A stretch of DNA of 64,000 nucleotides from Hyphomicrobiaceae bacterium (GTDB lineage Bacteria > Pseudomonadota > Alphaproteobacteria > Rhizobiales > Hyphomicrobiaceae), in contig JAEUMD010000009.1 in the NCBI GenBank assembly GCA_016793635.1, positions 1-64,000 of the forward strand, given 5' to 3'. This document shows positions 53,319 through 62,533 of this stretch, piece after piece. Position numbers and translations under genes: made by a program. Every line of letters begins with the position of its first letter. Position 1 is the stretch's first letter. The notes below the pieces were generated by a model. That model had not been told where the DNA came from, searched no databases, and saw nothing but the letters and a program-made list of their open reading frames with translations.

Positions 53319-53909
53319 ACGGCGCGCCACTTGGCTCGGACGCGGGAAGCCGAGAAAACGCACGCCGAGCATCCAGCCGTCGCGCCACACCAGTTCGCAG
53401 TCCACTTCCATCCGGTCGTGGCGCAGCACGAGCAGGAAACGCCCAGGCAGATCGGTCAACGGCACGCCCGTCGCTCGCCCCATCGGTGTCAGCTCGACCT
53501 TCGCTCCCGTCGCTGACATGTCGATGACACGCGCTGGAACGGCATTGGCGATCTCTGGCGACGTAACGAGCGCGGGCAGAGCCTGCTGCTTGCGCGGAGC
53601 GCGGCGCGCTTCCGGCGTGTCCTCCTCGGCGCTCGGCTCGGGGTCCGGCGCATTTGTTTCCGTCTCGACCTCGATGAGACCGGCGTCGGCGAGCTCCTGC
53701 GTGAGAACATCGGCGACGGGCGGCGGCGGCGGTTCGAGTTTGCGGGACGGTTTGACGAACATGGCGGGCTGCGGTTGCGGCTCACCGTCGTCGGCGTCGC
53801 GCGGCTTCTTGCGGCGCTCCACCATGCCGCCATTCGCGCGTGCGCTATCGAGAAGCTTCAACCGCTCGGCCAGAAGGGCGGCCGATGCCCGTGCGCTCTG
53901 CCAACTCAT
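53316..53909 (-). CDS. PilZ-domain protein
   Basis: 197 residues. The N-terminal half is polar and Pro-rich (LEPPPPPVADVL). The PilZ domain spans about residues 100-195: ARRAPRKQQ corresponds to the RxxxR arm and DMSATGAKVEL to the D/NxSxxG motif that bind cyclic di-GMP, followed by GRFLLVLRHDRMEVDCELVW and GVRFLG. Probably a c-di-GMP receptor. The ATG at 53907-53909 is preceded by GGGAATG. An ATG at 53945 lacks a site. A near-consensus CtrA box lies about 65 bases upstream. Confidence 0.85.
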   Translation of the reverse strand: MSWQSARASAALLAERLKLLDSARANGGMVERRKKPRDADDGEPQPQPAMFVKPSRKLEPPPPPVADVLTQELADAGLIEVETETNAPDPEPSAEEDTPEARRAPRKQQALPALVTSPEIANAVPARVIDMSATGAKVELTPMGRATGVPLTDLPGRFLLVLRHDRMEVDCELVWRDGWMLGVRFLGFPRPSQVARR

Positions 53910-53972
53910 GCGACATTCCCACTCCAGCGCGCCTCGCGCGCCCATACCGAGGGGGAAGTGTAGGCGGTGCGC

Positions 53973-53988
53973 GTTAACACTCCGTTAT
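53973..53988 (-). promoter_or_regulatory. Near-consensus CtrA box upstream of the PilZ gene
   Basis: On the minus strand ATAA-CGGAGTG-TTAAC, one mismatch from TTAA-N7-TTAAC, placed 64-79 bases before the PilZ start. Confidence 0.4.
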
Positions 53989-54030
53989 GGAAGACGGTAG
54001 GAGGACGATCGGGGAACGGCCGGCGCCTGC

Positions 54031-55668
54031 CTATTCCGCCGCCCCCGGGATCGCCGCGTGATGCTCGACCACGGCGTTGTCACGCACCAGCTTGAAGTTG
54101 ATGCTGTCGAGCAGCGCCTCGAAGCTGGCGTCGATGATGTTCGGCGAGACGCCGACGGTGAACCAGCGCTCACCCGTCTTGGTGCACAGGCTCTCGACCA
54201 GCACGCGGGTAACGGCCTCCGTGCCCCCGGTCAGGATACGCACCTTGTAATCCACCAGCTCGATATCGGCGATGTGTTTCTGGTAGCGGCCGAGATCCTT
54301 GCGCAGCGCGCTGTCGAGGGCGTTGACCGGACCGTTGCCTTCGGCGACCGACCACAGCGGTTCGGCGTCGCCGTTGATGTAAACCTTGACGATCGCCTCC
54401 GACACCGTGACCAGCTCACCGCGTGCGTTGTGACGCCGCTCAACCATGACGCGGAAGCTATCGACCGAGAAAAAGCGCGGCACGTTGCCGAGGATGCGCC
54501 GCGCGAGCAGCTCGAATGATGCTTCGGCCGCCTCGTAGGCGTATCCCTGCGCCTCGCGCGCCTTCACCTCCTCGAGCAGTTGCCCGACGCGCGGATCGTC
54601 CTTGTCGACGCTCATGCCGATGCGGGCCAGTGCATCGAGCACGTTCGACTTGCCGGCTTGCTTGGAGACGAGCACGCGGCGCTGATTGCCGATGGCCTCC
54701 GGCGTGACGTGCTCGTAGGTATCCGGGTCCTTGAGGATGGCCGAGGCGTGAATGCCGGCCTTCGTCGCGAACGCGCTTTCGCCGACGTAGGGCGCGTGAC
54801 GGAACGGGGCCCTGTTCAGAATCTCGTCGAGCACGCGGCTAGCGTGCGTCAGCTTGGAAAGTCGGTCGGGCGTCACGCCCGTCTCGAAGCGATCGGCGAA
54901 CTCGCTCTTCAGCAGCAGGGTTGGGATGATGGACGTGAGATTGGCGTTGCCGCAGCGCTCCCCGAGTCCGTTAAGCGTGCCCTGGATCTGACGGCAACCC
55001 GCGCGCACCGCCATCAGCGTGTTGGCAACGGCGTTCTCGGTATCGTTGTGCGTGTGGATGCCGAGGTGGGTGCCCGGGATGACCTTCGCGACATCCGATA
55101 CGATCGCCTCGACCTCGTGCGGCAGCGTACCGCCGTTGGTGTCGCACAACACGACCCACCGCGCGCCCGCATCGTAGGCGGCCTTCGCGACGGCGAGGGC
55201 GTGCGCGCGATTGCCCTTGTAGCCGTCGAAGAAGTGCTCGCAATCGAGCATCGCCTCGCGGCCCGAGGCGACGACGGCCTTGATCGACTGGCTGACGCCT
55301 TCGACGTTCTCTTCCGTCGAGATGCCAAGCGCAACGCGGACGTGATAATCCCACGACTTGGCGACGAGGCAGATCGCCTGCGAGCCCGATTGCAGCAGCG
55401 CCTGAAAGCCCGTGTCGTTCTCGACCGACCGCCCCGCACGCTTCGTCATGCCGAACGCGGTGAGGCGGGCGTTGCGAAACTTCGGAGGCGCCGCGAAGAA
55501 CGCCGTATCGGTGTCGTTGGCGCCTGGATAGCCACCTTCAAGGTAGTCGAGGCCGAGATCGTCCACCACCTGCGCGATGCGCCGCTTGTCCTCGACCGAG
55601 AAATCGACACCGGTCGTCTGGGCGCCGTCGCGCAGCGTCGTGTCGAAGAGATAGAGGCGCTCTTTCAT
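54031..55668 (-). CDS. cimA: Citramalate synthase
   Basis: Condenses pyruvate and acetyl-CoA to (R)-citramalate, the entry of the threonine-independent route to 2-ketobutyrate and isoleucine. 545 residues. HMGL barrel YLFDTTLRDGAQTTGVDFSV, YLEGGYPGANDTDTAFF, CDTNGGTLPHEV, LGIHTHNDTENAVANTL and LNGLGERCGNANL. The C-terminal LeuA-type regulatory domain is present. The GAQTTGVDFS and LEGGYPGAN blocks distinguish CimA from LeuA, and LeuA is encoded separately at 27001-28599. Its ATG overlaps the stop of the GNAT gene upstream. Confidence 0.93.
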   Translation of the reverse strand: MKERLYLFDTTLRDGAQTTGVDFSVEDKRRIAQVVDDLGLDYLEGGYPGANDTDTAFFAAPPKFRNARLTAFGMTKRAGRSVENDTGFQALLQSGSQAICLVAKSWDYHVRVALGISTEENVEGVSQSIKAVVASGREAMLDCEHFFDGYKGNRAHALAVAKAAYDAGARWVVLCDTNGGTLPHEVEAIVSDVAKVIPGTHLGIHTHNDTENAVANTLMAVRAGCRQIQGTLNGLGERCGNANLTSIIPTLLLKSEFADRFETGVTPDRLSKLTHASRVLDEILNRAPFRHAPYVGESAFATKAGIHASAILKDPDTYEHVTPEAIGNQRRVLVSKQAGKSNVLDALARIGMSVDKDDPRVGQLLEEVKAREAQGYAYEAAEASFELLARRILGNVPRFFSVDSFRVMVERRHNARGELVTVSEAIVKVYINGDAEPLWSVAEGNGPVNALDSALRKDLGRYQKHIADIELVDYKVRILTGGTEAVTRVLVESLCTKTGERWFTVGVSPNIIDASFEALLDSINFKLVRDNAVVEHHAAIPGAAE

Positions 55669-56210
55669 GGCTTCTTCTCGCTTTCGTTGCCGGCGGCCTT
55701 GCCGGCTCCGCCCTTGACGAGCGGCTTCATCATGGTGGTGTTGGTCAGCCAGACGTCATCGATGGGAATGGTGTTGCGGCGTATCCCCTGATACCCCCGC
55801 CGCTCGAAGAAGTCGTGGGCGGTATCGCTCGAATCGACGGTCATGGTTTCCGCGCCCCGGGCCCGCGCGATGCGTTCCAGCGCGTCGAGCAGCGCAGAGC
55901 CCACGCCTTGGCTCGCCGCATAGGGGTGAACATAGAGCAGATCGACCTCGCGCCGTGCCTTGTCATCGGTATCGCGCAGGCTGCCGAAACCGAGAATATC
56001 GCCCTCGGACTCGACCAGGATGGTCACGTTGCGCGACAGCCGGCCCGCGAACGCTTCCGCATCAGCGACGCGCGACATCCAGGCGATCCGCTCGTCGTCG
56101 TCGTATTCCTCGGTCGTTAGCATCTCGATCGACTGGGCCACGAGATCCTGGAGCCGCTCGGTATCGGCCTTGAGGAACGGGCGCATGGGGAAGGAACGGG
56201 CGTCCGTCAT
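55665..56210 (-). CDS. GNAT-family N-acetyltransferase
   Basis: 181 residues. Acetyl-CoA binding region VDLLYVHPYAASQGVGSALL (motif A, Q/RxxGxG/A) at about residues 90-110, preceded by ILGFGSLRD and followed by TVDSSDTAHDFFERRGYQGI, which resembles the GNAT C-terminal motif B (YEKxGF). Acceptor unknown. ATG at 56208-56210, overlapping the upstream gene's stop and ending inside the cimA start, so it is coupled with both. Confidence 0.9.
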   Translation of the reverse strand: MTDARSFPMRPFLKADTERLQDLVAQSIEMLTTEEYDDDERIAWMSRVADAEAFAGRLSRNVTILVESEGDILGFGSLRDTDDKARREVDLLYVHPYAASQGVGSALLDALERIARARGAETMTVDSSDTAHDFFERRGYQGIRRNTIPIDDVWLTNTTMMKPLVKGGAGKAAGNESEKKP

Positions 56211-56692
56211 GCCACGCCCTCCTGCGCCGGCCAGGCTTCGGTATCGTGATCGGGATGCTGACGCGAGGCGATGCCGGCGTAGAATGCCGCCGCGCGCGCT
56301 TCTTCCTCGGGCGTACGCACGGGTAGACCAGTAAGACTGTCGAACCACGGCAGGCGAGCGGCCCGCGCATGCTGGATCACGGGAGCGATCTCGCCCGCGC
56401 GATCGAACGCGACAATCGCGACCTCGACGCCGCCCGGATACTCGTAGGTGAGCGGCGTACCACAGTCGCCGCAGAAGCCGCGGCGCACCTTGTTGGAACT
56501 CTGGAAATACTTCGGCCCGCCGCGCGTCCACGCGAGGTCGTTGGCGGTCACCAGCAATCCGCCGACGCTGGCGAATGCCTTCTGGCACATCCGGCAATGG
56601 CAGAGCGACGGCCGCCCGAGCGAGCCCGCGCGGAAGCGAACGGCGCCGCACTGGCAGCCGCCACTCCACGAACCGGGCTGAGGCGTGCTCAT
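56207..56692 (-). CDS. GFA-family (glutathione-dependent formaldehyde-activating-like) protein
   Basis: 161 residues. Zinc-binding Cys pattern of the Gfa fold: [12 protein letters not shown] (CxCGAVR), CHCRMCQKA (CxxCRxxxG-like) and [11 protein letters not shown] (FCxxCGTxL). The family includes Gfa, which may speed the glutathione-formaldehyde adduct, but most members have unknown carbon-sulfur-related roles. ATG at 56690-56692, overlapping the cysS stop. In the coupled set cysS-gfa-GNAT-cimA. Confidence 0.9.
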   Translation of the reverse strand: MSTPQPGSWSGGCQCGAVRFRAGSLGRPSLCHCRMCQKAFASVGGLLVTANDLAWTRGGPKYFQSSNKVRRGFCGDCGTPLTYEYPGGVEVAIVAFDRAGEIAPVIQHARAARLPWFDSLTGLPVRTPEEEARAAAFYAGIASRQHPDHDTEAWPAQEGVA

Positions 56693-58110
56693 CGCTTCAC
56701 CTCCCATGTGGTGGTGATCTCGCCGGTCTTCGGGTCCTTGGCGTCCTTAAACTGGATGCCCTGCGCAGCGAGTTCGTCGCGGATGCGATCGCTCTCCTTG
56801 AAGTCCTTGCGCTTGCGGGCGTCGAGGCGGGCGGCGATCGCCGCTTCGATCGCCGCGGCATCGACCGCACGCGCCTCATGCCCCGGATCGAGGTCGTCGA
56901 CGCTCTCGCCCCCGTAGAGCCCCATGAACTGCAAGGTCGCCTTCAGCGCCGGGGCATTGTCCGGATTTCGGCGCGCCGACTTGATGAGACCATAGATTAT
57001 CGACAACGCGCTCGGCGTGTTCAGGTCATCGCTCAGCGCATCGACCACTTCTTCGTTCGGCACGCCCGTGGCCTCGACGCCGGACAGCAGCTCGGCAACC
57101 TCGAACATGGTCGCGCGGGCTTGTGTCAGTCGCTCGGCCGTCCAGTCGATCGGTTGCCGGTAGTGGGTGGCGAGCATCGCGAGACGCACGACGCGCCCGT
57201 GCCATTTCCGCCCACCGAACCTATCCGTGTCCAGCAGCTCGTTGATGGTGATGAAGTTGCCGAGCGACTTCGACATCTTCTCGCCTTCGACTTGCAAAAA
57301 GCCGTTGTGCATCCACACCTGCGCCATGCGCGGCGTGCCGTGCGCGCAGCACGATTGCGCCACCTCGTTCTCGTGATGCGGGAAAACGAGATCGATGCCG
57401 CCGCCGTGGATGTCGAACACCGGGCCGAGGTGTTTCTCACTCATCGCCGAGCACTCGATGTGCCAGCCGGGCCGCCCAGGCTCCGCGATGCCGCACGGGG
57501 AGGGCCAGGCCGGCTCGCCCGGCTTCGACGGCTTCCACAGCACGAAGTCCATGGCGTCGCGCTTATAGGGTGCGACCTCGACGCGCGCGCCGGCCTCCAT
57601 CTCCTCCAGGCTTCGGCCCGAGAGGCGGCCGTAATCCTTCATGCTCGGCACGTTGAACAGCACGTGTCCTTCAGCGACGTAGGCGTGGCCCTTCGCGACC
57701 AACGTCTCGATCATCGCCTTCATCTCGTCGATGTGACCGGTGGCGCGCGGCTCGACCGTCGGCTCCAGGACGCCGAGTGCTGCGATGTCGCTGTGGAACT
57801 GCGCCGTCGTCTGCGCCGTCACCCGCGCAATCGCGTCGTTCAGGGGCAGGTCCGGGAAGTCACGCGCCGCACGCGCGTTGATCTTGTCGTCGACGTCGGT
57901 GATGTTGCGCACGTAGGTGACATGCTGCTCGCCGTAGAGGTGGCGCAGCAAACGGTAGAGCACGTCGAAGACGATGACGGGGCGCGCGTTGCCGATGTGG
58001 GCGAAGTCGTAGACGGTCGGGCCGCACACGTACATGCGCACGTTGTTCGGGTCGAGCGGCTCGAATACCTGCTTGTCGCGCGTCAACGTGTTGTAGAGCT
58101 TCAGCGCCAT
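56689..58110 (-). CDS. cysS: Cysteinyl-tRNA synthetase
   Basis: Charges tRNA-Cys. 473 residues. Class I signature [12 protein letters not shown] (HIGH variant HIGN) at about residues 34-45, KMSKS at [10 protein letters not shown] near residue 280, and zinc ligands in [19 protein letters not shown] and [13 protein letters not shown]. The ATG at 58108-58110 gives [20 protein letters not shown]. The open frame upstream is basic junk. First gene of the leftward coupled set. Confidence 0.97.
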   Translation of the reverse strand: MALKLYNTLTRDKQVFEPLDPNNVRMYVCGPTVYDFAHIGNARPVIVFDVLYRLLRHLYGEQHVTYVRNITDVDDKINARAARDFPDLPLNDAIARVTAQTTAQFHSDIAALGVLEPTVEPRATGHIDEMKAMIETLVAKGHAYVAEGHVLFNVPSMKDYGRLSGRSLEEMEAGARVEVAPYKRDAMDFVLWKPSKPGEPAWPSPCGIAEPGRPGWHIECSAMSEKHLGPVFDIHGGGIDLVFPHHENEVAQSCCAHGTPRMAQVWMHNGFLQVEGEKMSKSLGNFITINELLDTDRFGGRKWHGRVVRLAMLATHYRQPIDWTAERLTQARATMFEVAELLSGVEATGVPNEEVVDALSDDLNTPSALSIIYGLIKSARRNPDNAPALKATLQFMGLYGGESVDDLDPGHEARAVDAAAIEAAIAARLDARKRKDFKESDRIRDELAAQGIQFKDAKDPKTGEITTTWEVKR

Positions 58111-58496
58111 GTCGGCCTCGCCTCGCCAAAAAACCGGAACCGCGGCCGCGGCATCAGCCACGACCGGCGATCGAATACGCGCGCGGGCTCGTCGCCAGGG
58201 CTGGCGGAGCGGCTTCATATCCGAGAGGGCAAGGAAAGAGGCGCGCGCCAGCCTGAGGGACTAGCCCGTGATAATAATGCCGCAACGAATGTTGACAGCA
58301 GGTTTCATCGCGCGTCGTTTCATGGCGCCGTTATGGTCGCTCGGCCGGAGGGCGTCAAGCTGCGAATGGGCCGCAAGGGGGGCACAGCGGGCCCCGGCTC
58401 GCAGCACCATCGGCGCGGCGCCGGTTACGCCCGTCCAACATCCGCCGGGTTCCGGATCGAGCCTGCGCCCCGAACACGCGCATCCACGGAGACGTC
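58111..58496. other. Divergent spacer between cysS and the exported-protein gene
   Basis: About 385 bases without a supported gene. A TTGACA at about 58298 on the plus strand is a possible -35 element without a good -10. Confidence 0.35.
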
Positions 58497-58934
58497 ATGA
58501 GGCGCACTTTGATCAAGATCACCATGCCGGTGGCCGTTATCGGCGCGCTGCTGCTCGCCCATTCCCCGGCGATCGCGGCCAAGCTCGAGCCGTTTGCATT
58601 CTCCAGCAAGCCAGCCAAGAAGAAGGGAGGCGTCGACTGCCGCCGCATTGCCGGGCAAATGCAGATCCGCCTTTTTGAATTGCGCGGGGATGGGGCAAAG
58701 AAAACCCCGAGCGTGGCGTCACAGGTGTTAAAACAGGCCGCAGCCCCCCTGGTCGGAGGCGGCACACGCGGCACGGACGCAGCCGCGGACGTGAACGCCG
58801 ATCTGGTTCAGCTCAAGGCCAACAACGAGCTGCTGAAGAGCCAAAACTGCCCGCACTACGACATCGAGGCCGAGCTGGCTAAACCGTCGAACGGGCCGGC
58901 GCCGCGCCTCATCCGTCCTTCTAAGCCCAACTGA
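58497..58934 (+). CDS. Small exported protein of unknown function
   Basis: 145 residues. N-terminal signal peptide (TLIKITMPVAVIGALLLAHS, cleavage near AIAA). The mature part is basic, with two Cys (VDCRRIAGQMQIRLFELRG and SQNCPHYDIEAELA) that could pair. The ATG at 58497 follows GGAGACG. The last codons lie in a 22-bp tandem repeat whose first unit contains the stop codon. Family unknown. Confidence 0.7.
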   Translation: MRRTLIKITMPVAVIGALLLAHSPAIAAKLEPFAFSSKPAKKKGGVDCRRIAGQMQIRLFELRGDGAKKTPSVASQVLKQAAAPLVGGGTRGTDAAADVNADLVQLKANNELLKSQNCPHYDIEAELAKPSNGPAPRLIRPSKPN

Positions 58935-58986
58935 AGGTGAGGCTAAGCCCAAGTGAAGGCGAGACTAAGCTCAAATGAAGGTGAGG
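58921..58986 (+). repeat. Three tandem 22-bp units spanning a stop codon
   Basis: Units at 58921-58942, 58943-58964 and 58965-58986, each CTAAGCYCAA-N-TGAAGGYGAGR. The first encodes the end of the upstream protein, including the TGA. The other two follow it. Confidence 0.8.
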
Positions 58987-59014
58987 CGGGCGGTTTGCTG
59001 CCGGGGCTCAATAG

Positions 59015-59818
59015 TCACGGCCCCGGAAACAGCGCGTTCGTGTAGCCCATCAAGCGGTAGGCGACGAGGCCGAGCCACTCCTTGGTGGCGAGATCGACCC
59101 GTTCGAGCCCCGCTGGTATCGACGTGAAACAGGTCCACAGGTCCTTCGGGCCCTCTGTCCGGTAGTCCACCGGAAACGCCACCACGTCGAGTCCCGCCCG
59201 GCGGAAAATGCCCATCGCGCGCGGCATGTGATAGGCCGACGTCACCAGCAGCCAGCGCTCGCCGGGCGACGTTTTCAAAAGCGGTATCGTCAGCTTGGCG
59301 TTCTCGAAGGTGTTGCGCGACCCGGTCTCCAGGATCATGCGGCCACGGTCGATGCCAATCGCCGCGAGGTAGTCGCCGATCCGGTCAGCGGCGCTGACAC
59401 CCTGTCCGACGAGGCGGCCGACACCGCCTGTGAACACGACCTTCAGTCGCGGCTCGGCGATTGCGAGGCGAGCCGACTCGGTCAGACGCTCGGCGGATTC
59501 GTTGAGGCCCAGCTCGACGCGCGTCGATAGTCCGGTCGAATCCTCGAATCCGCCGAGAATGATGAGGCCGGCCACGTCCCTTGGTACGGCCTTGGTGTCG
59601 AGCGCGGGGAAACGTTGTTCCAGCGGCAGCACGAGGGCGTTACCGAGGGGGCTCAAGCCTGCCACGGCGAGCGCTGCGATACCCGCGAACGCCAGACCTC
59701 GCCCAGAGCGGCCCCACCGGCCGGAGCGCGCCAGAACGAGACCAGCGAGGATCGCGATGGCGAACAGGCTCGACGGCTGAACGAAGAAGTAGACGATCTT
59801 GGATAGTGCGTAAAACAT
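59015..59818 (-). CDS. YdcF-family (DUF218) membrane protein
   Basis: 267 residues. Two N-terminal TMs (about 5-28 and 40-60), then the DUF218 Rossmann-like domain in the periplasm: AGLIILGGFED, KVVFTGGVGRL, MILETGSRNTFENAKL and LLVTSAYHMPRAMGIFRRAG, matching the ElyC/SanA/YdcF pattern (E-x-x-S-x-N-T, S-x-x-H-x-P-R). E. coli relatives affect envelope polysaccharide assembly, but the precise role is unknown. The ATG at 59816-59818 (MFYALSKIVYFFVQPSSL) is preferred to an upstream GTG. Confidence 0.88.
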   Translation of the reverse strand: MFYALSKIVYFFVQPSSLFAIAILAGLVLARSGRWGRSGRGLAFAGIAALAVAGLSPLGNALVLPLEQRFPALDTKAVPRDVAGLIILGGFEDSTGLSTRVELGLNESAERLTESARLAIAEPRLKVVFTGGVGRLVGQGVSAADRIGDYLAAIGIDRGRMILETGSRNTFENAKLTIPLLKTSPGERWLLVTSAYHMPRAMGIFRRAGLDVVAFPVDYRTEGPKDLWTCFTSIPAGLERVDLATKEWLGLVAYRLMGYTNALFPGP

Positions 59819-60008
59819 CGCCTTTTGCGCCCTTGCTCCCACCAACCGCAGGCCGTTGTTCACTTCAACATGCAGGCAGATGCGGTCTCCACTGGGGCCC
59901 TTCGATGGACCACCCGCGTGTCTCGATCAAGTCGCGATGCCACTGCTGTTTTCGTCAACCGCACGCAAACGCCACGGCGAAAAACGCGCGGGTCATTGTC
60001 CTGCGGTT

Positions 60009-60671
60009 TCAGCGGGATCTCGCCTCGAACAGCGCGACGCAGCCGATCCGGCGCACGTCGACCTCCGCAAACCTCGCATCCAACTCGGCGCGGAGACCCG
60101 CCTCGGTATCACCTGAGTTGCTGAAGACGCCCCTGGAGTTGTAGATCGCCATCAGCCGGCGTGCGCCCCAATTGCGCGGCGCATCGCCCTGCACGATCGT
60201 CGCGCCGAACACCCGCGCGCCGGTTGCGAGATGAGGCGCCAGATGATCGAACAGCACCGCCTTCTGGCGGATCGTGCCGGGCAGGCAATGCAGCAGATAC
60301 ATCAGGCCCGCAGAACGGAATGGACCACCGGTCGCCGCGGGTAACGGCTCCAGCACGTTGACCCTGATCTGGCGCGGACGGTAGCGCGCGATGCGCGCCG
60401 CCGCGCGCTCGAGGCAATGCGGGTTCAGATCCGCGAGCGTGATCCGCGGATCGGCGGCCGGCCAGCGCGCGCGGTCGAGAAAGAGCCCGGTACCGACGCC
60501 GATGTCGATATGGTCGGCGCTGACGTTGCGGTCGTAGAGGCGATGCAGCTCGACGGTCGGGCATCGCCACAGCCAGCGGTTCGATAGGCCGTGCACGATG
60601 TGGTCGTAGAGCCTGAGAGACGCGGGCGTGTAGACCGCCTGCCCAGCGCGAACGTCGGTCTCAAGCGTCAT
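60009..60671 (-). CDS. Class I SAM-dependent methyltransferase
   Basis: 220 residues. SAM-binding motif I is HIDIGVGTGLFLDRA near residues 54-68, the acidic loop is ITLADLNPHCLERAAARIAR, and the middle motif is GGPFRSAGLMYLLHCLPGTI. Substrate unknown. ATG at 60669-60671 preceded by GGGAAGG. The earlier part of the frame is not supported. Divergent from the next gene. Confidence 0.88.
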   Translation of the reverse strand: MTLETDVRAGQAVYTPASLRLYDHIVHGLSNRWLWRCPTVELHRLYDRNVSADHIDIGVGTGLFLDRARWPAADPRITLADLNPHCLERAAARIARYRPRQIRVNVLEPLPAATGGPFRSAGLMYLLHCLPGTIRQKAVLFDHLAPHLATGARVFGATIVQGDAPRNWGARRLMAIYNSRGVFSNSGDTEAGLRAELDARFAEVDVRRIGCVALFEARSR

Positions 60672-60915
60672 CGTACCTTCCCGTAGCTCCGCTCTCCGTG
60701 GGGCTGGCAAAAATAATCGGTATGTAACCAGCGGCCAGCCCCTTGTTGTAGACCAGAACCCGCCCGATAGGGATGCCTCGGCATGCTCGGCGCGTCGCGT
60801 CCGACTGGCCACCATCATGCCCCCCCCCGCGTCGGGCGCGCCGTCATGACGCTGTGCTATGGTCCGGGCGACGGAATCGTAATCATCTTCATGATCATCA
60901 TCCAGGCGGACCGCC

Positions 60916-61419
60916 ATGCAGTCGAGTGAGCCCGAGCCGACCTCCGCGCTGACCGGCCCCGAGCGGCCCGGCGCCATTCCATGGCCGCCCGTACTGCTGG
61001 CGGTCGCGGCACTCGCCGCATTGATGCTCGGCCGCCATTACCCGCTCGCCTGGCCCGGCCTCGATGACGCCGCCGCGCGCTTCATCGGCGTCGGTCTGGG
61101 TGTCGCCGGGCTGGCGCTCATCCTGTGGGCCGCCATGACGCTCTGGCGCCACAAGACCACCGTTCTGCCGCACCGTGGCGCCAGCGACCTTGTCACCGAC
61201 GGGCCGTTCCGCTGGCGGCGTAATCCCATCTACATTGGCGATGCCCTGGTGCTGCTCGGTCTCGCCGAGATGACCAAGAACGTCTGGTTCGCGATCCTCG
61301 TGCCGGTTTTTCTGGCGCTCGTGACTTGGCTCGCCATCCTGCCCGAGGAGCGCCATCTGGAGGCACGTTTCGGCGAGCGCTGGCGGGCTTACCGTGACCG
61401 CACGCGGCGGTTGATCTGA
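60916..61419 (+). CDS. Isoprenylcysteine-carboxyl-methyltransferase-like membrane protein
   Basis: 167 residues with about four hydrophobic segments and the ICMT/PEMT-like signature: LVTDGPFRWRRNPIYIGDAL (GPFRxxRNPxY) and EERHLEARFGERWRAYRDRT (EExxLxxxFGxxYxxY). It probably methylates a small or lipid substrate at the inner membrane, unspecified. ATG at 60916. Followed after 23 bases by the next gene. Confidence 0.88.
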   Translation: MQSSEPEPTSALTGPERPGAIPWPPVLLAVAALAALMLGRHYPLAWPGLDDAAARFIGVGLGVAGLALILWAAMTLWRHKTTVLPHRGASDLVTDGPFRWRRNPIYIGDALVLLGLAEMTKNVWFAILVPVFLALVTWLAILPEERHLEARFGERWRAYRDRTRRLI

Positions 61420-61442
61420 GAAGAGCGGCGGCGGCGGCCTTC

Positions 61443-62312
61443 ATGAGCACGGACTGGCGGGAGAAAGAGCGGGAATTCCTGGCGAGCCTCAAGGCCGACA
61501 CCGGCCGCGATCTCGGCCAGTGGATGGCGCTCATCTCGATCCAGGGCCTGCCCCACCGCAACGACATCATCGACTGGCTGCGCCGCCAGGGCTTCATGTT
61601 CTCGCGCGCCTCGTGGCTGGAGCGCATTCACCACAACGGCGGCCAACCGATCTACATCACCGTCGAGGAACTCGCCGAGGCGATCTCGGCTCCGGCGCAT
61701 CCGTCACCCGCGTTGCCCGCAGCTCACGCCGCCATGCCAGCCGCGACGCCCGCGACAGTCCCGGCGCTGCGGCTCGTCTCCGGACGTGAGAGCGAAGCCC
61801 CGCGACAGGATGAACGCGCCAACCCGTCGCCCGACGTCAAAGTGGCAGCGACGCAGCCCGCCAGTGTGACGACGCCCCCCGCCCCCGAGCGGAGCGCGCA
61901 AGCCCCACCTCCCGCCGATCTCGCTGCTTTATCCGCAGACGAACTGCCACCCGCCACCGAGGCCGAGGTCGCCGAAGTGGTCGGCAAGGCGAAGGCCTAC
62001 CGGCCGCTGGCCATTCACCTCCTGCGCGCGCTGAGGACGGCTATCCCCGACCTCGTCGTCGCGGCCGGCCCGGGCCATCTTGCCCTCGCCCGCAACCGGG
62101 TGTTCGCCCTACTCGCCGTCAGTGGCAAGGATCTGCGCCTCGCCATCGCCCTCCCCGGCCGCCCGCTGGAAGCGCCGCTCGATCCAGTAAAGCTGCCGGT
62201 CACGCTCACGCGCGCCGCCGAGGGCATGACGCATATGATCGTCCTCACCGATGCGCGTCAGGTAGACGGACGGCTAGTCGCGCTCGTCAAATCGGCGGCG
62301 GGCGTCTCGTAA
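61443..62312 (+). CDS. DUF4287/DUF5655-like protein
   Basis: 289 residues. The N-terminal 70 residues (MSTDWREKEREFLASLKADT, DLGQWMALI...NDIIDWLRRQGFMFSRASWLERIHH) resemble DUF4287. An Ala/Pro-rich linker of about 100 residues follows, then a C-terminal DUF5655-like domain (KAYRPLAIHLLRALRTAIPD...RNRVFALLAVSGKDLRLAIAL). These domains often occur together in proteins of unknown function. Soluble, no signal peptide. Confidence 0.8.
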   Translation: MSTDWREKEREFLASLKADTGRDLGQWMALISIQGLPHRNDIIDWLRRQGFMFSRASWLERIHHNGGQPIYITVEELAEAISAPAHPSPALPAAHAAMPAATPATVPALRLVSGRESEAPRQDERANPSPDVKVAATQPASVTTPPAPERSAQAPPPADLAALSADELPPATEAEVAEVVGKAKAYRPLAIHLLRALRTAIPDLVVAAGPGHLALARNRVFALLAVSGKDLRLAIALPGRPLEAPLDPVKLPVTLTRAAEGMTHMIVLTDARQVDGRLVALVKSAAGVS

Positions 62313-62533
62313 CCCTGCGGCCCGCCTACCCTTTCGACGGCGGCGCACCACACGACTGATATTCAGCGTCCGCCGCCACCACGCTATAAGACCTCTTGGC
62401 CGCGCGCCCGCCGACACCATGTATTTGCCGCGATCCTGCTGAATATGCGGCTGAGGATCGCCTCCGCCTTTCCTCCCCCGAGAGGCTGCGGATGCCGCAA
62501 CGGGCGTCGGGCGACGAGCAAAGGAGCTGGCAC

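Noticed and set aside
56575..58500. Plus-strand frame of about 640 codons opposite cysS and GFA
   Set aside because: Arg/His/Leu-rich shadow of well-supported minus-strand genes.
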